Assembly (NCBI RefSeq): GCF_004798865.1
Contig: NW_025335505.1
Coordinates: forward strand, 14,767,099-14,831,098
From: Varanus komodoensis
Lineage: Eukaryota; Chordata; Lepidosauria; Squamata; Varanidae
Direction of reading: 5' to 3'
Length of the DNA: 64,000 bases
Every line of letters starts with the position of its first letter. Position 1 is the first letter of the stretch. A model generated the notes under the pieces. It saw only the letters and a program-made list of their open reading frames with translations, did no database searches and was not told the DNA's origin. The translations under genes were made by a program, and so were the position numbers. Shown in pieces: positions 36,311-45,660 of this stretch.

Positions 36311-36390
36311 TGTATGTCATTGTTCCTGGAGGAAGCACTGAAAGGACATGAAATTTTATTCAAACACATTTATGGGGGCAATGTGTTTTC
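36311..36390 (+). repeat. Direct repeat, copy 2
   Basis: The segment GTCATTGTTCCTGGAGGAAG, then AAGGACATGAAATTTTATTC, AAACACATTT and AATGTGTTTT matches 35735-35812 in the same order and orientation. It could be a local segmental duplication or two copies of a repeat I do not know. Confidence 0.65.
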
Positions 36391-36900
36391 CAGGGTTTTC
36401 TTCCCACTTATGGAGGAGGCAGGGTGGTATTAGACCAAAAAAAGTTTGGGATTGCATTTTAAATCAAAACAAAAACCTCATGAAAATCACAAATCTGCTA
36501 TACTGTAGTTGTACCACAGTGCCGCTCTGTGAATAAATAGAAAAATAATAGAGACAGAGTATTGTTGCATATGAAACTGTGGTGAGACCACTTTAACCCA
36601 CCCAATTTTTATGGGGGGTTTCACTTCTGACATGTGGTACCTCAAAAGTTCCCTGAAAAGAAAACTGTGTCCAAGCCAAAAATATTTATAGCATATTTCA
36701 CCACTAAATAAACAAAAGAATAATTTAGCCTAACTCTGCAATTGTACTCCTTCATGGATCACTGCCTTGTCGTGGCGAAGGGGCTTGCATAGCTCAATGA
36801 AGCAATGAGCTATGCCGTGCAGAGCCACCCAAGATGGACAGGTCATAGCAGAGAGCTCTGACAAAACAAGCTCCACTGGAGAAGGAAATGGCAACCCACT

Positions 36901-37481
36901 GCTAAAGTAGGAAACCAAAAGATAACCGGAATAACAGGCAAGTTTGGCCTTGGAATACGACATGAAGCAGGGCACAGTCTGGTAGAATTTTGTCAAGAGA
37001 ATACGATGGTCATAGCAAACACTCTTTTCCAACAACCCAAGAGATGACTCTACACATGGACATCACCAGACGGTCAACACAGAAATCAGATTGACTATGT
37101 GCTCTGCAGCAAAGATGGAGAAGCTCTATACAGTCAGTAAAAACAAGACCAGGAGTGGACTGTGGCTCAGATCATGAGCTTCTGGTTGCAAAATTTAGGC
37201 TTACATTGAAGAAAGTAGGGAAAAGCACTAGGCCACTCAGGTATGACCTAAATCATATCCCTGATGAATATACAGTAGAGATGACTAATAGATTTAAGGA
37301 ATTAGATCTGATAGACAGAGTGCCTGAAGAACTATGGACGGAGGTTTGCAACGTTGTACAAGAGGTAGCAACTAAAACCATCCCAAAGAAAAAGAAATGC
37401 AAGAAAGCAAAATGGGTGTCTGAGGATCCTTTAAAAATAGCTGAGGAAAGAAGGGAAGCGAAAGGCAAGGGAGAAAGATAA
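36901..37481 (+). pseudogene. BovB endonuclease C-terminal half (broken)
   Basis: This is the remnant of the apurinic/apyrimidinic-type endonuclease that nicks target DNA for LINE insertion. Recognisable parts are GKFGLGIRHEAGHSLVEF, MVIANTLFQQ, LYTWTSPDG, NQIDYVLC and, in another frame, CGSDHELLVAKF. The last carries the SDH catalytic motif. The N-terminal catalytic Asn and Glu regions were lost in the deletion at 36900/36901. From 37155 onward it is in the same frame as the RT ORF, with only the stop at 37479-37481 between them. Confidence 0.9.
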
Positions 37482-37619
37482 AGAAACACCCAACTGAATG
37501 CAGAATTCCAGAAACCAGCTAGAAGAGATAAGAATGCCTTTTTAAATGAACAGTGCAAAGAAATAGAAGAAAACAATAGAATAGGGAGGACCAGAGATCT
37601 CTTCAAGAAAATTGGAGCT

Positions 37620-38852
37620 ATGAAGGGAGTGTTTCATGCAAAGATGGGCATGACAAAGGAACAAAATGGCAGGGACCTAACAGAGGCAGAAGAGATTAAG
37701 AAGAGGTGGCAAGATTACACAGAAGAACTAAACAAGAAAGAGCTTAACATCCCTGATAACCAAGATGGGGTGGTCACTGACCTCAAGCCAAACATCCTGG
37801 AATGTGAAGCCAAATGGGCCTTAGGAAGTCTAAACAACAACAAAGCTAGTGGAGGTGACAGTATTCAAGCTGAGCTATTCAAAATCTTAAACGACAATGC
37901 AGTAAAAGTGCTACACTTAATATGCCAGCAAACTTGGAAAACTCAACAGTGGCCACAGGATTGGAAAAGGTCAGTTTATATTCTGATGCCAAAGAAGGGC
38001 AATGCCAAAGAATGTTCAAACTACCGCAACATTGCACTCATTTCACATGCCAGCAAAGCTATGTTCAAAATCCTACGAGCTAGGCTCCAGCAGTATGTGG
38101 ACCGAGAACTATCAGTAGTACAGGGAGGATTTCGAAGAGGGAGAGGAACTAGAGATCAAATTGCCAACATACGCTGGATCATGGGGAAAGCAAAGGAGTT
38201 CCAGAAAAACATCCACTTCTGCTTCACTGACTATGCTAAAGCCTTTGATTGTGTGGATCACAACAAATTGTGGCAAGTTCTTAAAGAGATGGGAGTACCA
38301 GACCATCTTATTTGTCTCTTGAGAAACCTATATGTGGCTCAAGAAGCAACAGTGAGAACTGGACACAGAACCACTGATTGGTTTAAAATTGAGACAGGAG
38401 TTCGGCAAGGCTGTATACTGTCGCCCTGTGTATTTAACTTATATGCAGAGCACATCATGAGAAAGGTGGGCCTAGATAAATCCCCAGTTGGAATTAAGAT
38501 TGCTGGGAGAAATATCAACAACCTCAGATATGCAGATGATACCACTCTCATGGCAGAAAGTGAAGAGGAACTAAAGAGCCTCTTGATGCGGGTGAAGGAG
38601 GAGAGTGCAGAAATCGGCTTGGAACTCAACATTAAGAAAACTAAGATCATGGCATCCAGTCCTCTTATTTCCTGGCAAATAGATGGGGAAGAAATGGAGG
38701 TAGTGACAGATTTTATTTTCCTGTGCCCCAAGATCACCGCAGACGGGGACTGCAGCCAAGAAATTGAAAGACGCTTGCACCTGGGGAGAAAAGCTATGGC
38801 AAATCTAGACAGCATACTAAAAAGCTGTCCCTGCCAACAAAAGTGCGTATAG
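37620..38852 (+). CDS. BovB reverse transcriptase ORF, 410 codons
   Basis: This is the longest open frame of the window. It would encode the RT core of BovB, which copies LINE RNA at a nicked target. RT landmarks by residue are WKRSVYILMPKKGNAKECSN at about 115-134, FRRGRGTRDQ at 171-180, motif A CFTDYAKAFD at 201-210 with the catalytic Asp at 204, motif B TGVRQGCILSP at 259-269, motif C YADD at 304-307 and motif D GLELNIKKTKIM at 333-344. All catalytic residues are present. The first Met is simply the first in the open stretch, because the natural ORF begins upstream in the endonuclease. The last nine residues are out of frame after a small deletion. In full BovB the protein continues with KSRDITLPTKV and the C-terminal domain, found here at 38853-39280. 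Confidence 0.93.
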   Translation: MKGVFHAKMGMTKEQNGRDLTEAEEIKKRWQDYTEELNKKELNIPDNQDGVVTDLKPNILECEAKWALGSLNNNKASGGDSIQAELFKILNDNAVKVLHLICQQTWKTQQWPQDWKRSVYILMPKKGNAKECSNYRNIALISHASKAMFKILRARLQQYVDRELSVVQGGFRRGRGTRDQIANIRWIMGKAKEFQKNIHFCFTDYAKAFDCVDHNKLWQVLKEMGVPDHLICLLRNLYVAQEATVRTGHRTTDWFKIETGVRQGCILSPCVFNLYAEHIMRKVGLDKSPVGIKIAGRNINNLRYADDTTLMAESEEELKSLLMRVKEESAEIGLELNIKKTKIMASSPLISWQIDGEEMEVVTDFIFLCPKITADGDCSQEIERRLHLGRKAMANLDSILKSCPCQQKCV

Positions 38853-39280
38853 TCAAGGCTATGGTTTTCCCAGTTGCAATGTATGGTTGTGAAAGCTGGA
38901 CCATAAGGAAGGCTGAGCGCCAAAGGACTGAGGCCTTTGAATTGTGATGCTGGAGGAGACTCCTGCGAGTCCCTTGGACCGCAAGGCTATCAAACCGGTC
39001 AGTGCTAGAGGAGATCAACCCTGACTGCTCTTTAGAAGGCCAGATACTGAAGATGAAACTCAAATACTTTGGCCACCTTATGAGAAGGAAGGAGTCCCTG
39101 GAGAAGAGCCTAATGCTGGGAACAATAGATGGCAAAAGAAGAAGGGGATGGCAGAGAATTAGGAGGCTAGATGGAGTCACTGAAGCAGTTGGTGTGAGCT
39201 TAAGAGGACTTCAGGGGATGGTGGAGGACAGGAAGGCCTGGAGGAATGTTGTCCATGGGTTCGCAGTGGGTCGGACATGA
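38853..39280 (+). pseudogene. BovB C-terminal domain (broken)
   Basis: After the frame change, the sequence reads VKAMVFPVAMYGCESWTIRK, a stop at 38945-38947 replacing the expected Trp of ELWCWRR, then RRLLRVPWTARLSN and MKLKYFGHLMRRKESLEKSL through KAWRNVVHGFAVGRT, with the natural stop at 39278-39280. The domain follows the RT in RTE elements and contains conserved Cys and His residues. It is not functional here. Confidence 0.9.
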
Positions 39281-39637
39281 CTTCGCGACTAACAACAACA
39301 ACAACAATTGCAACAGCTGCACTAGAACCTGATTTATCCATTTTGCATTCCAGATGAAATGCTATGCTGAAATGGAACATGGAAAAATTCTAAATAAAAT
39401 GTGCAGTATCACTAAGTCAAATCAGATGAATTATCAAAAATGGTTCCAGTTTACCAAATTATCAAAGAATATACCAGTCTAAAGAACTTATGTACTTTGT
39501 ACTTATATCTCAGCTCTGCATTTGGATACTACTGGAATAAGTAATCTACTTCATTTTCTGCCATTATTAGAAAGAAAAATTAGCATCACACAGTCACCAA
39601 ATCATACATGCTGACAATTAGTAACATATTTTTGCAG

Positions 39638-39793
39638 GATAGATTCAAAAAGGAAAAAAAGGAGTTGCCATGGGAACAAGCACTGGAGTCAAAATACATT
39701 CAGGTATATGAAACTTACATGGGAAAGATACCTGAAGATCAAAAAAGAGATAGAAGACTGGAGAAAATAATTCCCAACCACATAGATCTATGA
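39638..39793 (+). CDS. Candidate host exon, unknown protein
   Basis: A branch-point-like TGCTGAC (39609-39615) and the acceptor TAACATATTTTTGCAG (39622-39637) precede an open frame that starts DRFKKEKKELPWEQALESKY and ends with NHIDL and a TGA at 39791-39793. The composition is that of a charged, probably helical cytosolic segment. CAG followed by GTATAT at 39701-39706 could be a donor, which would make an internal in-phase 66-nt exon instead of a terminal one. An AATAAA lies near 39944. I do not recognise the family. It is AT-rich and could still be chance. Confidence 0.3.
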   Translation, partial: DRFKKEKKELPWEQALESKYIQVYETYMGKIPEDQKRDRRLEKIIPNHIDL

Positions 39794-41107
39794 ACAATTT
39801 CAGTAGTAATCAAAAGTGAAACGAAGGAAACAGTTCATATTAATCACAATCTTAAAAGATTACTCTAAATCAATAACCAAAAATAAGTTATATATTAACT
39901 TTTTTATGCTGGGGGATACAGAAAAAACCATTATTTTGTTTCAAATAAATGTGCATGACTATATTTATGTTGAGTAAGGTTTGCACAGCTATTGTCCTGA
40001 AATATGTCTAACTAAATTGTTATTTAGACCTTCAAATGTAATTGTTTGCTGTATTTATTCAATTAAATAGGACACATCCCTATGGGAATACCTAGCACTT
40101 TAAACACAGGGATTTTGAGCATCCCACACAAGGTGGAAAGTAAATGTAGAGATTAAGTTTCTCTCTATGTACTTCCTGTCCTACAAAGAATCTGTACAGC
40201 TAATTTTTGCCATTTAAGTTTAGAGTACCTCAGAGTGGGATAGAAAGAAGCTGAGGTACCTTCAGGATAACTTGTATCTTGGCAACACCAATCTCCTTCC
40301 TCCTTTAAAAACCTTTGCTGAAGTTGGTATTGTGACAGCAGAGAAGCAGCAAACCCAGATATTTCCATGAGGAGGGTGGGAAGGTAATCTAAGCATGGAG
40401 TTCCTGGGCCGATGTCAGAGCTGGGACTCCAAAACTCTCTATGGGCATTTAGATGTTGCTTAGGAATCACAGGATTAAACAACCCATTAGTTAATGTTAT
40501 ACTTATGGACCACCTAATTCCAGTGCTGTAAAAATAAATTAAATTCAATGCAAAGCAGAAGATAATAAAAACAGCACACTATTCAACCAAGATAATTAGC
40601 AGCAAAGGGTAGAAACAGTATAGACGAAAATCCAAACACTACCTTGTTTTAAACAAGAAACACTAACATTGTTATGAACAAATCATTCTAGGGAGTTTTT
40701 ACAACAGTGCAGACATACCCACCAGCACAGTTGTTTAAGTCCCAGTAGGTTTTCTTAATGTTTCTAATATAAGAAAAATGCATTCTTCATACTTTCCAGA
40801 CCACCACCAGTATCGTTATGCACACCAGATTTCTGTAAGCGGCAAGATGTTGAAAAAGAGAAATTACTCCTTTACAGGAGAGATTTATGTATAAATATAT
40901 AGTTTGGTCATAGATAAAGAGACACAGCAGCATTGCTGTCAAACACGAAATCCTCTATCCTATGTCACATCCCCAGAGAGAAGCCTTCAGAAGAAAGGGA
41001 TGGATATTCTTTGTAGCAATTTGGTAGTATTTCTGCACAAATAGTTAAAGCACATGTACAAAGAGACACATAGGAAAGAAAGGTCACCAGCAATACATTT
41101 TAAATAG
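39794..41107. other. Non-coding stretch downstream of the exon candidate
   Basis: I see no repeat or gene here. If the exon at 39638-39793 is terminal, part of this stretch would be its 3' UTR. Confidence 0.4.
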
Positions 41108-41310
41108 TTAACATACTTGAATTTATTTATATATTAATTTGACAGCGCATTAGCCCTAACACTCTTTGGGCAGCTCACAACATATTGTACAATAAAATTC
41201 ATAATGCATGTTGACAAGTCTCAATACAAAAGCCAACAATAAAAATAAGATCAATGAATAAAAATAGAAATAAATTTGAACAAGCAATATATTAAACTAT
41301 TTAAAATAAC
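41108..41310 (-). mobile_element. L2-type LINE 3' tail
   Basis: On the plus strand, ATTTATTTATATATTAATTT, then the stem region AGCGCATTAGCCCTAACACT and CTTTGGGCAGCTCACAACAT, then A-rich sequence. The layout is the same as at 19366 and 41914. It is the 3' end of a minus-strand L2-type insertion, heavily diverged. Confidence 0.6.
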
Positions 41311-41664
41311 CTTAATTTTAAAAAGTAAGGTAAATTTGTGCATAATTAAATAAGATTAAATGATCTGGTGCTAAAATCATAATATGGTTATGCATTCATT
41401 GATCCACTTTAAACTAACATGTCTTGATTTTAATTTTATCTACCTATAGATTTTAAACTGTGAAATATTCCAAACATAGCATTCTAGTTTCAGTCAGACA
41501 TATGAGCATATTACACTTAACACTTAAAGCTGAGCCAGAACCAGTCAGGAGCAAGGGCAACCTCAACATGGATTACCAGACAGCATCTGCATTCCTGTGG
41601 ACAATCAAGTTGCATGGATGAACACCACGACTTGTTCCATCACATCTTTGGCACTTCTGTTGGG

Positions 41665-41765
41665 TTTTGGCTGATCAATAAACATATAATTATCAATAAA
41701 CATAATTATCAATTATCAATAAACATAATTGATCAATTATCAATAAACATAAACATAATTATATT
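41665..41765 (+). repeat. Degenerate minisatellite of ATAATTATCAATAAAC units
   Basis: Units of 11-18 bp built from 'ATCAATAAACATAATT' recur about five times. The open frame over it is a repeat artefact. Confidence 0.85.
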
Positions 41766-41858
41766 TTTCCTCCTTTGGAGTCTTTATTCAACTGCTAGCA
41801 CAGAGATTGTCATTATAGCCAGCATGCTTCTCCTTCATATGAAGTGGTCAAGGTCTAG

Positions 41859-41913
41859 CTTGCTTTCTTGCTTGCTTGCTTGCTTGCTGATTGATTGATA
41901 GATTGATTGATTG
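41859..41913. repeat. Compound microsatellite (CTTG)n-(GATT)n
   Basis: About seven CTTG units run into about six GATT units. The tract sits at the 3' tail of the adjacent minus-strand L2 fragment, where tail-derived microsatellites commonly arise. Confidence 0.9.
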
Positions 41914-42110
41914 CATTTATATACCAGCCCAATAGCCCAGCAGGTTCTCTGGGTGGTTTAGAGACATTAAAACCCCAAATGCAATATCCAGTCCTAAACA
42001 AATAAATTGGCTGCACCACGACTGAATATAAAAATAACATGGTTAAAATGAATTAAATGAATGGATATACAATTAAAATTAATTAACTTTAAAATACTGG
42101 TCAAATAAAA
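41914..42110 (-). mobile_element. L2-type LINE 3' tail
   Basis: On the plus strand, GCATTTATATACCAGCCCAA, TAGCCCAGCAGGTTCTCTGG and GTGGTTTAGAGACATTAAAA correspond to the L2 3' stem (consensus CCGCCCAGAGAGC...ATTGGGCGGTATATAAATG). The downstream A-rich part is the 3' UTR. It is 5'-truncated and non-coding. Confidence 0.75.
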
Positions 42111-42115
42111 AGGTC

Positions 42116-42203
42116 AATGAAATGCAATAAAATTTCATTGCAATTCAGGTTATTGCAATGAAATGCAATAAATGAAATTTATTGCATTTCATTGCAATAA
42201 CCT
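42116..42203. repeat. Perfect 27-bp hairpin with a third flanking arm copy
   Basis: The arm at 42147-42173 (AGGTTATTGCAATGAAATGC...) is exactly complementary to 42177-42203 with a 3-nt loop GAA. A partial further copy, TCAATGAAATGCAATAAAAT, then TTCATTGCAATT, lies just upstream at 42115-42146, so the arm motif occurs three times within 90 bp. It is very likely able to form a hairpin or cruciform. Confidence 0.95.
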
Positions 42204-42970
42204 TTGCATAAATAAAATGTTGCATTTCAGTCAGATGTTCCTTCTATCTCTTCAGCAGCGGTCTTACCATTTCACCAATGCAAAAGAAATTACATTCCAA
42301 AACCTTAGTTTGACTAATAAAACTAATGTACAGCCTTTGTTGTACATACCCATCTACCTTCTACACGGATTGGGTATCCTTATCTCCAGTATATGTTGTC
42401 ACACAGCATAAGCTGCTGTTTCAGTGTTATTAAGACAGTACAGACAATATTAGTCAAGAATCGTCTGGGCTTCCCGTACAGATATATCAGTCACAAATGG
42501 GATTTTCGATACAGACAGTCCTCTGAGGCACTGCACATTCCTAGTAGCTGGATCTGGTAGCTTCTAGTCATTAGACCCTGCCAGTTTTATGGCCTTCTGT
42601 AAGGATTTCTCCACTTTTTCTTTTCTTTTTTTGTGGGCACCTCAATAGCTTTCTGGATCTCATTCTTTACCACCTGCTTTTTCACTTGAGCAGTGTGTGT
42701 AGATATGCAGTTTAATAATTTATCCCTTTTTGAAACTTTCTATACCACCTTCTTTCAAGCCGTGCATAACAGATTTATAATTCTATCTCTAGAAAGAGAA
42801 CTAAACAATATATATTTGGCTTCTCCCATGTTAATTTTATATTGCCCACCGCATTTATTGCATTTATCTGTTTCTATCACTGCAATAGAAGATTTCATGA
42901 TCAATACAGCATATTACAACTGAATACATAAAATGGTGATGATCTATTTTCCATTGCTAAGGTATCTTTC

Positions 42971-43014
42971 GAAAGGAAGGAAGGAAGGAAGGAAGGAAGG
43001 AAGGAAGGAAGGAA
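42971..43014. repeat. (GGAA)n microsatellite
   Basis: About ten pure GGAA tetramers, of the same motif class as the tract at 11420. Such tracts can be bound by ETS-family factors in other genomes. Nothing here shows that they act so. Confidence 0.95.
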
Positions 43015-44216
43015 ATCACCATTAACATGAAAGACATTACACGGTAGGCAGGTAGCTATCAACTCCCAATGTACTTAACACAAAAGCTATGAGAATCAAA
43101 TGGTGGCTTTCTTTTAAAGTTCTATCAGACTGGATCTTGTTCCTTCATTATGCACACTGGTGTACAGAGTTTCAGGAAAGCTTTCTATATTCATTGTTTC
43201 CAAACACCACCCAATATAATTCATCAAATATTTGCTGGGTGCTTTGCACATGAGCCAGGATACAATTTAACAGAGGGGTTAACATCATTGCAATCAGCCA
43301 CCTCACTCAGTCTGCTAGTCCCAGCTGGAGATAGCAGATCTTACATTAAATGCCTTTGCATCTGTACTGTTTATCATACATTTTTCAGTCTTTTGCCAGG
43401 AAGCAGATAACCAGGCAATGAGGATTGTTATTGCCTGGCAATTGCTCTAAGTCATTATTAACTTTGTGCTTTCACAAATGCTTTTCCAAACAGTCATGAT
43501 TTCCTACTCACTTGAAATTCAGTCACTGGTGCAGAAGTACATGCAATGTGGTCACATGAGTGCAATAAAGTGATTTCTTTATCTAGCTCTTGAATCATCA
43601 CAACAAAATCCCCCTTTTATTGCTCCCAGATATTCAGAAAGTGCTCTCATATCAGAAAGCATTTAATTGCTTCAGTACAATTCTTTGATCTTTTGACAAA
43701 TTATCTCTGTGATGCATTTTCTCAATTTAAAATAATTAATTCATTTTATCAGCTACCACAATCATGAAATGTTCTATGTCTTGAGAAACTGACTGTTGTT
43801 TTTTGAACATTCTGGCAACACTGTTCCAGTTCTTTCTGAGAACAGCATTCCTCACTTTTCTTCCTTCCATCTGATTAGCAACTTATATTGATGCGTTGTT
43901 AGAGGTCACTTACCCTCAGATGTCATGTAAACAGACCAGCAATGTTGGACACTGAACTTCAGAATGACAACTCTGCTAGTTCACAGTTCATTAAAAAAGA
44001 AACACACACATATATCCTTCTGTTCCTGTTATTATAAAGAGAACTATCTGAAATGATGTAATCAGCTAGTTTAAATGTCTCCATGCTGTAATATTGGATG
44101 TAAAGCTTGTTCAGATTCCAGGCCTGAGGTTAAAGTCCCAAAAGGTATAAATTATTATTAAAATTAGCTGTAGGAAAAGTATCAGATTTTTGAGCTTTGC
44201 AGCATTCCTCTTGTAC

Positions 44217-44388
44217 TCTGGAACAAATTGAAACAGCTACACAAACAGAGAGTATTTTGGAGTACATTCATCCTGACAAACGTTGTCGGGATGCTTATTA
44301 CACAGCTGAGAAAGAAAATAAACTAATTATCACTGATGGTATGGGAAATTTTAGTTTCATGTCAAAGTTGAAATTAGGTGTACTTTAA
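44217..44388 (+). other. Weak exon-like open frame
   Basis: TTTTTGAGCTTTGCAG could be an acceptor upstream of a frame reading HPDKRCRDAYYTAEKENKLI and ending at a stop near 44388. The sequence looks protein-like but matches no family that I know. Confidence 0.15.
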
Positions 44389-45289
44389 CATTTAAAGTAA
44401 AATGATATGCGGAATATGGAAGTTAATACATTTGGTGGGAACAGCAGGGAGAAAATCATCCAGACAGAAAGGGCAAAGTGAATTTTGAGGTGAGCAAACC
44501 ATGCCCTACATACTAGATTTCTGGAAAAAAGATGTAAGGAGCAATTTTGTGGCTCCTAGGCAATGTATGAGTGGTCACAAGATACTTATTCCCAGATCCA
44601 CTAGGACAACTGTTCTAATCTCCCTGGGGAAAATCTATGATCCAATTCTTTTCCTGCTCTCAAGTCAGAATGCAACCTTAAGAAAGAGGGAAAGCTGTGT
44701 GTGTGGAGTGGAAATGAAATGAGAAAGGTCAGGATATGACGTATTCTCGGATCCTTCTTCCATATCTTTCTGAAATATGGTCACTAGATTGGCAAAGGAA
44801 ATTGCAGGACAGGGAATAAAAAGTGGAGAATGCCTCCACTGGTCCTTCCACTCTGCATAGGATGAGAATATGCCTTTGCTTCAGGGGTTTATAATTGTTA
44901 AAGGCACAGCCCATAGGATTTGACCCAAGCTCTCCCATGCTAAATATATTGATTTGGATCCTACAGAAATAGTCCTTCTTTATTAAGGAATTTACTAACC
45001 TCTTGTGTTCACACCCACATGCACCCATACACAGAGATGAGTTCTAAGTGACCACTCGTAACAATTTAGTGTGTGCATGGGGGAATCAGAGCAATTATAA
45101 AACTAAATGTTGATATTTCAATTTCAAAGACAATATTTGTCATCTCATATTAACTGTGCACCTTGTGTCAAGGCTGAAGTTCTAGATTTGCCAATTGGAT
45201 GAGTTTTGAAGTGTTTATTTAATGAATGCATGAATGTGCTACTGGATAAGGTGATTCTTGTTTCTTCCTCTGTCTCTCTCTCATTCTAT

Positions 45290-45660
45290 CTATCTCTATT
45301 TACATTTGCACACTGCCTCATAGCTTATAGGGCTCTCTGGGTGGTTTACAGATAAAAAATAACAGAAGTAAAAGAAATAAAATCAATTAAAACCAACTAC
45401 AACAACATGAGAACTCTCGGTGATTAAGAGAATTTATACATTGCATAATACAGTTCACACGGGGGATAGAATAGAGCCCTGTGGAACTAGGCAAGGGTCA
45501 AACATATGGCTGGTGGATCAAACTAGGCCAAGCACCTTGTCCACACTCTTCAACCACAATAGCTGGAATTCATCCAATAAAATTGGACCAGATATGCACC
45601 AGTTACCTCCGCCAATGGAACTGAATTAACTGTGGTATCCAACTCATGACAAGCCATTGG
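45290..45660 (-). mobile_element. Internally deleted L2 LINE copy
   Basis: The 3' stem (CACACTGCCTCATAGCTTAT and GGGCTCTCTGGGTGGTTTAC) is at 45306-45350. GGGGGATAGAATAGAGCCCT at 45462-45481 matches L2 motif B DNA at 17341-17361. The sequence then jumps to matter matching 17915-18085 (AGGCAAGGGTC, CCAAGCACCTTGTCCACA, ATTCATCCAATAA). Compared with the copy at 16252-18300, about 550 bp between motif B and the pre-RT segment are missing, and so is most of the C-terminal region. Confidence 0.85.

Larger units (their letters stand above)
33386..36744. other. Spacer between the two divergent BovB copies
   Basis: This holds one SINE (35415-35580), a pair of about 75-bp direct repeats (35735-35812 and 36311-36390), and an AT-rich block around 34180-34560 with TAATTA-type motifs. 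No gene is recognised. Confidence 0.5.
36745..39304 (+). mobile_element. BovB (RTE clade) LINE with internal deletion
   Basis: The element starts with the BovB 5' UTR (36745-36900) and jumps directly into the middle of the endonuclease at 36901 (AKVGNQKITGITGKFGLG). It continues through the SDH motif (CGSDHELL, near 37157-37185), the RT (37620-38852) and the C-terminal domain to the stop at 39278-39280, then a 3' UTR ending CATGACTTCGCGACTAACAACAACAACAA. Breaks I can place are a stop near 37045, a frame change near 37105, a stop at 37479-37481, a small deletion near 38835 and a stop at 38945-38947. A possible 6-bp target duplication CAATTG (36739-36744 and 39305-39310) overlaps the CAA tail, so it is weak. 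The 5' half of the endonuclease is missing, so it cannot be autonomous. Confidence 0.95.
42204..45289. other. Non-coding stretch with one microsatellite
   Basis: No recognised gene. The stretch holds a (GGAA)n tract at 42971-43014, a 9-bp inverted repeat CCAGGCAAT/ATTGCCTGG (43411-43438) and a weak exon-like frame at 44217-44388. Confidence 0.5.

Noticed and set aside
38339-39180. Minus-strand frames of 194 and 128 codons
   Set aside because: They are antisense shadows of the plus-strand BovB RT and C-terminal domain.
42971-43014. Regularly repeated units that might suggest an array
   Set aside because: Pure GGAA microsatellite without spacers. There is no CRISPR-like structure anywhere in the window.
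43411-43438. 9-bp inverted repeat CCAGGCAAT/ATTGCCTGG
   Set aside because: It is perfect but short, and such repeats are expected by chance in 64 kb.
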